From positions 1 through 16,556 of the forward strand of contig CAKUJN010000045.1 in NCBI GenBank assembly GCA_934661735.1: 16,556 nucleotides of DNA. The letters run 5' to 3'. Numbering within the stretch: position 1 is the first letter of the stretch; every line of letters starts with the position of its first letter. Made by a program: the position numbers and the translations under genes. Under the pieces are notes generated by a model. That model ran no database searches and was not told where the DNA came from. It was given only the letters and a program-made list of their open reading frames with translations. Source of the stretch: an uncultured Oscillospiraceae bacterium (lineage in GTDB: Bacteria > Bacillota > Clostridia > Oscillospirales > Oscillospiraceae). Positions 8,093 through 15,512 of the stretch are shown here, piece by piece.

Positions 8093-8122
8093 AAGGCCGC
8101 TGTCCGAATGGACAGCGGCCTT
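8093..8122. terminator. Bidirectional terminator between convergent genes
   Basis: A perfect 13-bp stem (AAGGCCGCTGTCC, loop GAAT, GGACAGCGGCCTT) lies between the PAP2 and plsC stops. On the minus strand the stem runs into TTTT, and on the plus strand the A-T pairs at its base end in TT. It probably serves both genes. Confidence 0.85.
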
Positions 8123-8141
8123 GCTGCATTTGTTTTGAAAT

Positions 8142-8966
8142 TCATGCCGGCGCGCGGCGCGCCTCGATGCCCTTTTTCATGGTGTCGTGGATACGGCTTC
8201 CGATCTGGGCGGTGGTGACGCCGGAAAGATCCTCGGGGGGAATGATGTCCAGTACGTCCAGATAGACGTCGGTATGGCGGTGAAACATGTTTTTCAGAAT
8301 CGCCGGCGTATTGGCCAGCACGCACACGACGATGGGCACGCCGGCCTTCTGCGCAATCTTGAACGAACCGTTGCGGAATTCCTGAAGCTCGCCGTCCTTG
8401 CTGGTATAGCCCTCTGGGAACACGGCGATGGAGGTTTTATCCTCCTTAAGGAATTCGACGGCTTTGAGAATGGTGCGCAGCGCGGCGCGGTCGTTTTCAC
8501 GGTCGATGGGCAGACACAGAAGCTCGCGCATGATTTCCGCCACGACGGTGATGGAGAAATTCTCCTGCTTGGAAATAAAGCCGAGCTCGTCGTGCGGGAT
8601 GGCGTAATAGTAGATTAGCGGGTCATAGGCAAACAGGTGGTTGGATACCAGCAGAAACCGCCTGTCATGCGGCAGCTTTTCCATACCGGTCACATGCACA
8701 TGCACGCCGCCAAGGAAAAACGCCAGACGGCAGAACTGATTGAGCATGAAGCGGAAATAGCGGCTGGGCTTTTCCAGCAGCTTTTTCGGGTCGACAAAGC
8801 GCGTGGAGATGAACAGCACCAGCGCGAACAGAATGACAAAGCCGAGAAAAAATGCGGCAAAGGTCAGCGGAAGCTGCCAGAGCACGTTCCATGAGGCAAA
8901 CCAGCTGTTTGCGCCGCCGATGGCCGCGGCCGCGGCCAGACTGAGAAAGAGAAAAACGTAGAGCAT
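8142..8966 (-). CDS. plsC: 1-acyl-sn-glycerol-3-phosphate acyltransferase (PlsC family)
   Basis: 274 residues if started at the ATG at 8966, which has AGGTG about 9 nt upstream; the frame continues to 9056 but that start would extend into the -10 region. PlsC-type enzymes acylate lysophosphatidic acid to phosphatidic acid at the inner membrane face. The acyltransferase motifs are in order: NHLFAYD (H110-x4-D115, catalytic), FISKQE near 130-135, and FPEGYTS near 183-189 (the glycerophosphate-binding EG motif). Two N-terminal hydrophobic segments (about 1-17 and 28-54) would anchor it in the membrane. Neighbours fit lipid metabolism: PAP2 phosphatase convergent on one side, a membrane glycosyltransferase divergent on the other. 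Confidence 0.9.
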   Translation of the reverse strand: MLYVFLFLSLAAAAAIGGANSWFASWNVLWQLPLTFAAFFLGFVILFALVLFISTRFVDPKKLLEKPSRYFRFMLNQFCRLAFFLGGVHVHVTGMEKLPHDRRFLLVSNHLFAYDPLIYYYAIPHDELGFISKQENFSITVVAEIMRELLCLPIDRENDRAALRTILKAVEFLKEDKTSIAVFPEGYTSKDGELQEFRNGSFKIAQKAGVPIVVCVLANTPAILKNMFHRHTDVYLDVLDIIPPEDLSGVTTAQIGSRIHDTMKKGIEARRAPA

Positions 8967-9042
8967 GAAAGATGACACCTGCTTGCTGAAAATGCACGGA
9001 ATAACCGTGTGAGCAGACTGCGGCGCAGCCTGTCCCATACAT

Positions 9043-9048
9043 ATTATA
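9043..9048 (-). promoter_or_regulatory. Probable -10 box of the plsC promoter
   Basis: A perfect TATAAT on the minus strand, about 77 bp before the plsC start. No good -35 box is seen at 16-18 bp, so the promoter may need an activator bound upstream, where direct repeats at 9086-9146 lie. Confidence 0.5.
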
Positions 9049-9085
9049 GCGTCCAATCCGCAAAAGTGGGAGGCAAAATCAGATC

Positions 9086-9146
9086 TTCACAAAAAGTTTA
9101 CGATTGCGCGGCGGGGGAATCGGACAGAGCTTAATGAAATCTTAAT
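9086..9146. promoter_or_regulatory. Possible PhoB/PhoP-type response regulator boxes
   Basis: Two pairs of 6-bp direct repeats with 11-bp periodicity lie between the divergent plsC and glycosyltransferase promoters: TTCACA (9086) with TTTACG (9097), and CTTAAT (9130) with CTTAAT (9141). The first pair resembles the Firmicutes PhoP box TT(A/C/T)ACA-N5-TT(A/C/T)ACA. OmpR/PhoB-family regulators bind such 11-bp direct repeats. The assignment is tentative because short AT-rich repeats can occur by chance. Confidence 0.35.
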
Positions 9147-9157
9147 CTGTCCGGCAA

Positions 9158-9186
9158 TTGTTTCTTAAGACGAAGCGCGGTAAACT
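9158..9186 (+). promoter_or_regulatory. Promoter of the GT2 glycosyltransferase
   Basis: TTGTTT (9158-9163), 17-bp spacer, TAAACT (9181-9186). The leader to the ATG at 9265 is about 72 nt. Confidence 0.55.
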
Positions 9187-9264
9187 GGCGCCAGACGAAA
9201 AATGAAGCAAAGCCGCGCAGCGTGTCGAAAGTCAGCCCTGCACGGCGAAAAGGGGAAATCTGTT

Positions 9265-10542
9265 ATGCAAACGCCGGAGATCATTCGTGCAGCCGCGCTG
9301 ACACTGGCGGCGCTGGCCGGAATCTGCTGTATGTATCAGAGCGTGTATCTGGTTGTGTCGATCATTGTACGCCTGCGAGAGGGACGCGGCGGCCTTCCGG
9401 CGGTGGTGCCGAAGCAGCTGCCGCGCTTCGGCGTCCTGATTGCGGCGCGCAATGAGCAGGCGGTGCTTCCGTACCTTTTGCAGAGCATCCGCGAGCAGGA
9501 CTACCCGCGCGAGCTGGTGCGGGTGTTTGTTGTGGCTGACAACTGCACCGACGACACGGCGCTGGCGGCCGAGCGCGCGGGCGCGACGGTCTGGAGGCGC
9601 TTTGACCGCGAACGCATCGGCAAGGGCTATGCGCTTGCCTATTTGCTTGAGCATATGGAAAAGAGCGGGCAGACGGAGGAAATTGACGCATTTCTGGTAT
9701 TTGATGCGGACAACCTGCTGTGTCCGGACTATCTGCGCCAGATCAGCCGCATGTATACACAGGGCTTTGCGGCGTTCCACGGCTACCGGAATACAAAAAA
9801 TTTCGGCGACAGCTGGATTTCGTCGGGCTATGGCGTCTGGTTCCTGCATGACAGCATCCATCTGAACACGGCGCGCATGGCGCTGGGCACGACGTGCGCG
9901 GTGTCAGGCACGGGCTTCGGATTTACAAAGGAGCTGCTGGAGCAGTGCGGCGGATGGCGCTTTTTCACGCTGACCGAGGATGTGGAGTTTGACACGTGGT
10001 GCGCGACGCACGGCGTGCGCATCGGCTTCTGCCGCGAGGCAATGCTGTATGACGAGCAGCCGGTCACGCTGCGCCAGTCATGGACACAGCGCATCCGCTG
10101 GGTGCAGGGTGGCATTCAGGTGTCACTGCGCTATGCGGGCGAGCTTGCGCGCGGATTGCTCCGCGGCGGCAGGACGTCGTGGGCCAGCTTTGAGACGGCA
10201 ATGCTCTCCCTCTGGGGCTATCTGATGGGAATGCTGGGCACGGGCGGAACAATTCTGGCCGCGGGCATTACATGGGGTGCCGGAACAGCGTGGATGACGG
10301 CGCTGCGCCTGCTGCTGGGTATGATTGGCTGGATGGCGCTGCTGGGCGCGCTGACCGTTGTCTCGGAGTGGCGCAGAATCTGTGCGCCGGCGCATAAAAA
10401 GCTGCTGGCGGTTGTAACGTTTCCGTTTTTCATGCTGACTTTTGTGCCGGTGGCGGTTGCGGCGCTGTTCTGCCGCCGCGGCTGGGCGCCGGTGGCGCAT
10501 ACGGTGGCCGTGCCGATCGGGATGATGCAGGCGGAGAAATAA
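9265..10542 (+). CDS. Membrane glycosyltransferase, GT2 family (BcsA/NodC-like)
   Basis: 425 residues, with one N-terminal membrane helix (about 9-35), a cytosolic GT-A domain (about 53-285) and about three to four C-terminal membrane helices (about 312-415). Catalytic landmarks are DNCTDDT (92-98), the metal-binding DADN (147-150), TEDVEFD (237-243, the acceptor-base ED motif) and QRIRWVQG (275-282, the Q/RxxRW motif). This is the architecture of membrane-embedded processive or lipid glycosyltransferases that use a nucleotide sugar. The product could be a polysaccharide or a glycolipid; no cyclic-di-GMP PilZ domain is present, unlike cellulose synthase. The ATG at 9265 is preferred over the in-frame ATG at 9202 because AAGGGGA precedes it and the earlier stretch is not hydrophobic. 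It is divergent from plsC and ends in its own terminator. Confidence 0.87.
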   Translation: MQTPEIIRAAALTLAALAGICCMYQSVYLVVSIIVRLREGRGGLPAVVPKQLPRFGVLIAARNEQAVLPYLLQSIREQDYPRELVRVFVVADNCTDDTALAAERAGATVWRRFDRERIGKGYALAYLLEHMEKSGQTEEIDAFLVFDADNLLCPDYLRQISRMYTQGFAAFHGYRNTKNFGDSWISSGYGVWFLHDSIHLNTARMALGTTCAVSGTGFGFTKELLEQCGGWRFFTLTEDVEFDTWCATHGVRIGFCREAMLYDEQPVTLRQSWTQRIRWVQGGIQVSLRYAGELARGLLRGGRTSWASFETAMLSLWGYLMGMLGTGGTILAAGITWGAGTAWMTALRLLLGMIGWMALLGALTVVSEWRRICAPAHKKLLAVVTFPFFMLTFVPVAVAALFCRRGWAPVAHTVAVPIGMMQAEK

Positions 10543-10548
10543 ATGCGG

Positions 10549-10572
10549 GCGGGCATTCATGCCCGCACCTTT
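10549..10572 (+). terminator. Terminator of the GT2 gene
   Basis: A 7-bp GC-rich stem (GCGGGCA, loop TTCA, TGCCCGC) six bases after the stop codon, followed by ACCTTTT. Confidence 0.75.
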
Positions 10573-10575
10573 TGT

Positions 10576-10619
10576 CCGGTTTCACCGGAACTACCTCCTT
10601 TGCGGTGACACCGCAATTG
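10576..10619 (+). repeat. Extra copy of the repeat-unit head module
   Basis: Contains CCGG-TTTCA-CCGG followed by the perfect hairpin TTGCGGT-GAC-ACCGCAA. The same two small hairpins, with different loops, head units A (10730 on), C (14698-14740) and, reversed, D (to 15433). This copy lacks the long hairpin that follows in the full units. Confidence 0.65.
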
Positions 10620-10652
10620 TGCCACCAGCGGTGTTTTGCATAGCGGTTTGTA

Positions 10653-10744
10653 GGGGCGGACGACTCTGTCCGCCCTGTTCGTTTTTCACACACGTTTGTA
10701 GGGGCCGATGCCCACATCGGCCCTCTTTTCCGGTATTCACCGGA
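10653..10744 (+). repeat. Repeat module E, copy 1
   Basis: Contains GGGCGGA-CGACTCTG-TCCGCCC and GGGCCGATG-CC-CACATCGGCCC hairpins linked by TGTTCGTTTTTCACACACG. A direct-orientation copy lies at 15016-15169, and a partial reversed copy near 15434-15472. Related 'TGTAGGGGC' hairpins also occur at 10960-10989. Confidence 0.65.
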
Positions 10745-10934
10745 ACTGTCTCTTTTGCGGAAACACCGCAGCTGTTGCTTCGCAGACCTACTTTTTCTGG
10801 CTTGTCAGAAAAAGTAGGCAAAAAGAGGCGCTTGGAGACGCGCCATATTGCGCGCTGCCGCGCGCGAATTTTTGGCCGCTCCGCGGCCTGAACGCCCTAT
10901 TCGGGCGCAGAATTGCTATTTTCCCGATAGCTTA
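10730..10934 (+). repeat. Hairpin-rich repeat unit A
   Basis: A non-coding unit of about 205 bp that matches the reverse complement of unit D (15231-15433) at roughly 80% by eye. In order it holds a CCGG mini-hairpin, a TGCGG/CCGCA hairpin, a perfect 13-bp stem (10787-10799 with 10806-10818, loop GCTTGT), GCGCGC-TGCC-GCGCGC (10850-10865), GGCCGC-TCC-GCGGCC (10874-10888) and CGCCC-TATTC-GGGCG (10893-10907). It lies in the 812-bp gene-free stretch 10543-11354, where no convincing gene is seen. Confidence 0.85.
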
Positions 10935-11006
10935 TTGTCCCAATATTGCTTACAGGTCTGTAGGAGCCGATGTAGGCGTCGGCCCCTACAAAGATTTGCA
11001 ATAGAA

Positions 11007-11284
11007 CGTAAATATTCTGCACCATCGGCGAATTCGTAGACGCGTTCTGCATTCCGCAGCAGCGTGTTTTGCTGTCTCCCTGCGCGGCAACTGCTATCGA
11101 TGGGAGCGTTGTCCCCACGCAGGCGGCGCTGTAGTATAGTTTTGTAGAGAGATTTTCGTGTGCTGGCCGCAATGTTCTTCTACGGAGTTATTCTGTGACA
11201 CTGCGGTACAATCCGATCCGCATCCAGCGTCTCTTTTTGCATACTTTTTCTGACAAGCCAGAAAAAGTATGCCCGCGGAGCGAC
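11007..11284 (-). repeat. Hairpin-rich repeat unit B
   Basis: About 278 bp whose reverse complement matches unit C (14741-15016) at close to 88% by eye, almost without gaps. It shares with units A and D only the long hairpin and flanking CAAAAAGAG/CTCTTTTTG; here the stem is 14 bp (11239-11252 with 11259-11272, loop ACAAGC). The remaining 230 bp are unique to the B/C type. No ribosome binding site or conserved reading frame is seen in it. Confidence 0.88.
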
Positions 11285-11302
11285 GGTTACAGTGTCGCTG
11301 TT

Positions 11303-11323
11303 AAAAACGGCACCTCCGGTGCC
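11303..11323 (-). terminator. Second terminator of the collagen/glycosyltransferase operon
   Basis: On the minus strand the hairpin GGCACC-GGA-GGTGCC is followed by GTTTTT. It lies 11 bp beyond the first terminator and separates the operon from repeat unit B. Confidence 0.7.
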
Positions 11324-11329
11324 AACCGG

Positions 11330-11355
11330 AAAAGGAGCGGACCTTCGTCCGCTCC
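11330..11355 (-). terminator. Terminator of the collagen/glycosyltransferase operon
   Basis: On the minus strand GGAGCGGAC-GAAG-GTCCGCTCC (perfect 9-bp stem) is followed by TTTT. The first stem base overlaps the last base of the glycosyltransferase stop codon. Confidence 0.85.
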
Positions 11356-12440
11356 TAAACTTTCGCCGCCGCCTCGTAGAAGCCGAGATTTTTCCGCAGC
11401 CGTGCGTCGTCCGGCGAATGCTCCGCGGCCCGACGGCCGTATTCCAGCGCCAGCGGGTACAATCCAAGATAGTACGCGCCAAGCGCGGCGAGGTCATACG
11501 GCGCGCTGCCCCAGCTGGACGGCTCGTTGATATACGAGCGGCTGCGCTCGGTAATTGCGAGTGCGCGCTGTGAAAACCAGAGCACGCCGCTCCATTCCTG
11601 CCGCGAAAGCGCCATGCGCGCCGCGTCCAGCCACGGCTCACGCAGATGCGGCGCCTCGGCGCAGGCCCGCAGAAGCCAGCTGTACGCCTCACCGGCGCGG
11701 CCCTGCTCGCGCACGGCGCGGGCGAGATAGCGCATGGAGGCGCAGCGTTCGTCGCGCCAGACGGCCGAGGGCATCGCCAGATGGCGCAGCAGCGTCTGTT
11801 CGCACGCCTGCCAGTCTCCGTAAAACAGATATTCCCGACCGAGATAGTGCATGTTCCGGTCGTCGTCCGGCGCTTCCTGTACGGCCAGCTCCAGAAGCGG
11901 AAGATACTGCCCGCGGGATTTTTTTGGATCGGGATGATGATCCAGCTGCACGCCGTCCGCGTCGGCGGTCCGGTGCGTGCCGCCGCTGAAGCGCAGCACC
12001 TCATGCACCGGATGCACCCACGAAAAGCCATGGCGCGCGTGCGCCTTTTCAGTCCAGAATACGACGCCCTCGCTGCCGTCGGACTGGAAGCTCCAGGTAT
12101 AGCGATAGCGAAGCTGCATCACATCGGGGGCGAGCACACGCTCCATTGCCGCACGCCAGCCGGTGTGAAACACCTCGTCCAGATCGGTACATACGCAGAG
12201 CGCCGCGTCCTCCGGCACCAGCGCGAGTGAGCGGTTGCGCGCTGTGTCAAAGCGCCACGGAGAGATGACCTCCTGCGTCACATGCGCGCCCAGCCGCCGC
12301 AGTTTCTCAACGGTATCATCCGTTGAGCCGGTATCCAGAACGTAAACGCCGTCGGCCTCGGCCATCGAGCGCATCCAGCGCTCGGCAAAGGCCGATTCGT
12401 TTTTGCAGATGGCGTAGACATAGATCCTGTTTTCGCGCAT
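11355..12440 (-). CDS. GT2 glycosyltransferase with C-terminal TPR-like repeats
   Basis: 361 residues. The N-terminal GT-A domain (about 4-150) shows AICKNE (10-15), DTGSTDDT (36-43, nucleotide-sugar site), TDLDEV (85-90, the DxD metal site), WVHPVHEVL (141-149) and DHHPDP (167-172). The rest (about 190-345) is helical with TPR-like spacing (YLGREYLFYGDW, YLARAVREQGRAGEAY, YYLGLYPLALEYGR). This GT2-plus-TPR arrangement is seen in peptide/protein glycosyltransferases such as SunS and in many Firmicutes loci with repetitive surface proteins. There is no membrane helix, so it is cytosolic. It starts 25 bp after the stop of the collagen-like gene with no terminator between, so its most likely substrate is the Thr-rich collagen-like protein; this is inference. 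The frame extends to 12545, but that would overlap the collagen gene and lacks similarity, so the ATG at 12440 is preferred; its ribosome binding site is weak (GGGACTGA), consistent with coupling. Confidence 0.85.
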   Translation of the reverse strand: MRENRIYVYAICKNESAFAERWMRSMAEADGVYVLDTGSTDDTVEKLRRLGAHVTQEVISPWRFDTARNRSLALVPEDAALCVCTDLDEVFHTGWRAAMERVLAPDVMQLRYRYTWSFQSDGSEGVVFWTEKAHARHGFSWVHPVHEVLRFSGGTHRTADADGVQLDHHPDPKKSRGQYLPLLELAVQEAPDDDRNMHYLGREYLFYGDWQACEQTLLRHLAMPSAVWRDERCASMRYLARAVREQGRAGEAYSWLLRACAEAPHLREPWLDAARMALSRQEWSGVLWFSQRALAITERSRSYINEPSSWGSAPYDLAALGAYYLGLYPLALEYGRRAAEHSPDDARLRKNLGFYEAAAKV

Positions 12441-12442
12441 GA

Positions 12443-13167
<725 letters not shown>

Positions 13168-13199
13168 GGACAATGTATGCGCCGGATGGGCAAATGGTG

Positions 13200-13228
13200 A
13201 AAAAAATACCGGCAGGAACCTGCCGGTA
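13200..13228 (-). terminator. Terminator of the DUF134 gene
   Basis: On the minus strand TACCGGCAGG-TT-CCTGCCGGTA is followed by seven T, a textbook intrinsic terminator 19 bp after the DUF134 stop. It separates that gene from the collagen operon. Confidence 0.92.
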
Positions 13229-13247
13229 CAGCCTGCGCGGGAGATAT

Positions 13248-13604
13248 CTATCTGGAAGGCTCTTTGTGCGGATGGTGCGCACAGCAGCAGTTTGGATTTG
13301 CGCACGGCGCTGCGCCGTCGCACAGGCGATAGTTGCCGCCGGATATGATCAGCCGGTGTCCGCCGACCAGTGCGGCGGCCAGTTTTTCCCGCGCACTTTC
13401 ATAGATTTCGGTTACGGTGGTGCGGGAGATGTCCATCTGACGGGCGCACTGCTCATGCGTCTGCTTTTCCAGATCGACCAGACGGATGACCTCAAACTCA
13501 TCCAGAGACAGAACGATATCGTCCCGTTCCGGTGCGCCGTCGGGGGAGAAGCCGGCGTATTCCGGCTCACGGCAGATTCTGCGGCTGCGCTGCGGTCGCG
13601 GCAT
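13248..13604 (-). CDS. DUF134 (UPF0251) DNA-binding regulator
   Basis: 118 residues. The N-terminal MPRPQRSRRICREPEYAGF is the family's hallmark. It is followed by a sigma-70 region-4-like helix-turn-helix (about 34-80; LSLDEFEVIRLVDLEKQT and ARQMDISRTTVTEIYESAR). The C-terminal tail carries a Cys/His cluster (C95, C101, C106, C107, C108, H110, H111) that could bind a metal or Fe-S cluster; a Cys-rich tail occurs in part of the family. Members are thought to be small transcription factors, often near redox or Fe-S genes. GGAGGG precedes the ATG at 13604. A perfect 14-bp palindrome at the transcription start suggests autoregulation and perhaps control of the divergent TIM-barrel gene. The target genes are not known. 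Confidence 0.9.
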   Translation of the reverse strand: MPRPQRSRRICREPEYAGFSPDGAPERDDIVLSLDEFEVIRLVDLEKQTHEQCARQMDISRTTVTEIYESAREKLAAALVGGHRLIISGGNYRLCDGAAPCANPNCCCAHHPHKEPSR

Positions 13605-13619
13605 AACAATCCCTCCTTT

Positions 13620-13633
13620 TCGACATATGTCGA
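13620..13633. promoter_or_regulatory. Palindromic operator at the DUF134 promoter
   Basis: TCGACATATGTCGA is a perfect 14-bp palindrome that overlaps the last base of the -10 box and the expected start site of the DUF134 promoter, a position where a bound protein would block transcription. DUF134 itself is the natural candidate. Confidence 0.6.
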
Positions 13634-13661
13634 GTATAGCACGATTTTTCAGACGCGTCAA
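13633..13661 (-). promoter_or_regulatory. Promoter of the DUF134 gene
   Basis: Minus-strand TTGACG (13656-13661), 17-bp spacer, TATACT (13633-13638), a strong consensus match. Confidence 0.85.
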
Positions 13662-13674
13662 GTGCGCCGGAGTG

Positions 13675-13703
13675 TTGATTTGCGTGTGCGGATTTGCTAC
13701 AAT
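13675..13703 (+). promoter_or_regulatory. Promoter of the TIM-barrel gene
   Basis: TTGATT (13675-13680), 17-bp spacer, TACAAT (13698-13703). It is divergent from the DUF134 promoter, with 13 bp between the two -35 boxes. The leader is about 50 nt. Confidence 0.8.
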
Positions 13704-13760
13704 AGCGGCAGAAAAGGCGCCCGTGCAGAGTCGCGGGCCTGTTTCCGGAGGATTTTGACG

Positions 13761-14666
13761 ATGAAACTCAGCGCTTTTTTGTGCAGCTACGGCGCGTTGT
13801 ACGACGCGGGTGCCTCCACACTTCAGGTTGTGGATATGGCGGCAGAGCATGGCTTCGGCGCGGTCGAGCCGTTCCCGTGTGCCGATCTGGACACGGTCGA
13901 ACAGGCGCGCACGCTGGGCGCGTATGCGCGGGACAGGGGTATGGCGGTCAGCTGCTTTTCCACCGGCTGCGAGCTGCTGGGTGCCGGCGGGCGCAGTGCG
14001 CTGGCTCAGATGAAGCAGCGCATCGATATGGCTGCCGCCATGGGCGCGCCGTATTTCCACCATACCATCCACCCACAGCTGACGCTCCCGCGTCCGGACG
14101 AGGTCAGCTTTGTGCAGGCGCTTCGCGAGGCGGAGCCGCTGCTGCGTGAGCTGTGCGCCTATGCCGCGGACCGCGGTGTGGAGTGCGTGTATGAGGATCA
14201 GGGCGTGTATTTTAACGGCGTGCGTGCCGTCGAGCGCCTGATTGAGGAGCTGGAGGGAGCGAAGTTCGGACTGGTTGCGGATGTCGGCAATATTTTCTTT
14301 GTGGATGAAGAGCCGGAGGCGTTTATCGGCGCGTTTTCCGGCTATGTCCGTCATGTGCACTGCAAGGATTATCTGCGCAAATCGGGCGCGGGTGCGTGCC
14401 CAGGGCGCGGCTGGTATGTGACGCGCAGGGGAGACTATCTGCGCGACACAATCGCGGGACACGGTGCGGTCAACTATCCGGCGGTGATGCAGACGCTGCG
14501 CGGGGTTGGCTATGACGGCTGGTACTCGCTGGAATACGCGGCGATGGAGCCTGCGGAGACCGGTATTCCCATGGCGGTAGAGAATCTGCGGTACTATTAT
14601 GACACAGCGCAGCGCGCCGTTGTGCGTGCACCCCGTCTGGACGGCGTGATCCCCAGATTTGAATAG
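13761..14666 (+). CDS. Sugar phosphate isomerase/epimerase family TIM-barrel protein
   Basis: 301 residues of the xylose isomerase-like (AP_endonuc_2) TIM-barrel superfamily. The usual metal ligands are recognisable: E145 (VYEDQG), D174 (VADVGN), H200 (VHCKD) and E258 (WYSLEYA). The AxxxGFGAVEPFP segment (about 28-39) is the typical second strand. Such proteins isomerise or epimerise sugars, inositol derivatives or hydroxypyruvate, or act as endonuclease IV-like enzymes; the family does not allow a specific substrate here. The frame is open back to 13131, but GGAGG before the ATG at 13761 and the promoter at 13675-13703 fix the start. It is a single-gene unit, divergent from the DUF134 regulator and closed by its own terminator. 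Confidence 0.88.
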   Translation: MKLSAFLCSYGALYDAGASTLQVVDMAAEHGFGAVEPFPCADLDTVEQARTLGAYARDRGMAVSCFSTGCELLGAGGRSALAQMKQRIDMAAAMGAPYFHHTIHPQLTLPRPDEVSFVQALREAEPLLRELCAYAADRGVECVYEDQGVYFNGVRAVERLIEELEGAKFGLVADVGNIFFVDEEPEAFIGAFSGYVRHVHCKDYLRKSGAGACPGRGWYVTRRGDYLRDTIAGHGAVNYPAVMQTLRGVGYDGWYSLEYAAMEPAETGIPMAVENLRYYYDTAQRAVVRAPRLDGVIPRFE

Positions 14667-14670
14667 GCCG

Positions 14671-14698
14671 AAGGCCCGCGCTTTTGCGCGGGCCTTTT
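14671..14698 (+). terminator. Terminator of the TIM-barrel gene
   Basis: Perfect 11-bp stem AAGGCCCGCGC-TTTT-GCGCGGGCCTT followed by TT, four bases after the stop codon. Confidence 0.88.
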
Positions 14699-14740
14699 CC
14701 GGTTTCAGCGGACTGCCGTTAATGCGGTAACACCGCAACT

Positions 14741-15016
14741 GTCGCTCCGCGGGCATACTTTTTCTGGCTTGTCAGAAAAAGTATGCAAAAAGAGACGCTG
14801 GATGCGAATCGGATTGTACCGCAAGCCACAGAATGAGCCCGTAGAAGCACGTTGCGGCCAGCACACGAAAATCTCCCTACAAAGCTATACTACAGCGCCG
14901 CCTGCGTGGTGACAACGCTCCCATCGATAGCAGTTGCTACGCAAGGGGATGGCAAAACACGCTGCCGTGCAATTCAGAACGCACCTACGTATTCGCCGGT
15001 GGTGCGAATTTTTAAT
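14741..15016 (+). repeat. Hairpin-rich repeat unit C (inverted partner of unit B)
   Basis: Matches the reverse complement of 11007-11284 over about 275 bp. It carries the 14-bp stem GCATACTTTTTCTG (14753-14766) with 14773-14786, loop GCTTGT. A head module with TGCGGT-AAC-ACCGCA lies just before it (14698-14740). It is part of the 846-bp gene-free stretch 14667-15512, in which I see no credible gene. Confidence 0.88.
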
Positions 15017-15169
15017 GGAACGGGCGGATGACCCTGTCCGCCCTGTTCGTCTTTCATATACGTTTGTAGGGGCCGATGGCGAGCGCAGCCGTCAGCGACG
15101 AAGGAGCGCTACGGATGCGGCCCACCCCTTGCGGGTGCACATCGGCCCGTCGGTTGGGTATTCCGGAAA
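15016..15169 (+). repeat. Repeat module E, copy 2, with an internal insertion
   Basis: Same orientation and order as 10653-10744: a GGGCGGA/TCCGCCC hairpin, TGTTCGTCTTTCATATACG, then GGGGCCGATG and CACATCGGCCC. About 57 extra bases (near 15079-15136) sit between the two arms of the second hairpin. Confidence 0.65.
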
Positions 15170-15230
15170 TGAGCAGAACCGAAGTTGATGCAGTCTATCG
15201 ATAACTACGTGTAGTACATTCGTCGGGACC

Positions 15231-15433
15231 GAAAGCTATCAGAAAAGTATCAGTCTTGCGCCCGTCAGGGCGTTCAGGCCGCGGAGCGGCCAAAAATTCG
15301 CGCGCGTCAGCGCGCAATATAACGCGTCCCCAAGCGCATCTTTTTGCCTACTTTTTCTGGCGCAACAGAAAAAGTAGGTCTGCGAAGCAACAGTTGCGGA
15401 GCTGCCGCATCAACGGAAGTCCAGTGAATCCGG
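15231..15433 (-). repeat. Hairpin-rich repeat unit D (inverted partner of unit A)
   Basis: Reverse complement of unit A at about 80% by eye. The long stem is CCTACTTTTTCTG (15347-15359) with 15366-15378, but the loop is GCGCAA instead of GCTTGT. The smaller GCGCGC, GGCCGC and CGCCC stems are kept with changed loops. Between units C and D, 15170-15230 shows nothing recognisable. Confidence 0.85.
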
Positions 15434-15477
15434 ACCAAAGAGTCGACAGAGTCATCTGCCCCTACAGGCTGCGGCGC

Positions 15478-15507
15478 AAAAAAACAGCCCGACCGACGGT
15501 CGGGCTG
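15478..15507 (-). terminator. Terminator of the polyamine-binding protein gene
   Basis: On the minus strand CAGCCCGACC-GTC-GGTCGGGCTG (10-bp stem) followed by seven T, five bases after the stop codon. Confidence 0.93.
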
Positions 15508-15512
15508 AAATT

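Noticed and set aside
10559..10891. Plus-strand open frame of 110 codons across repeat unit A, with a similar frame in unit D
   Set aside because: It has no ribosome binding site and lies wholly in hairpin repeats. The matching frame in unit D is stopped by TGA where unit A has TGC, and substitutions preserve stems and not codons.
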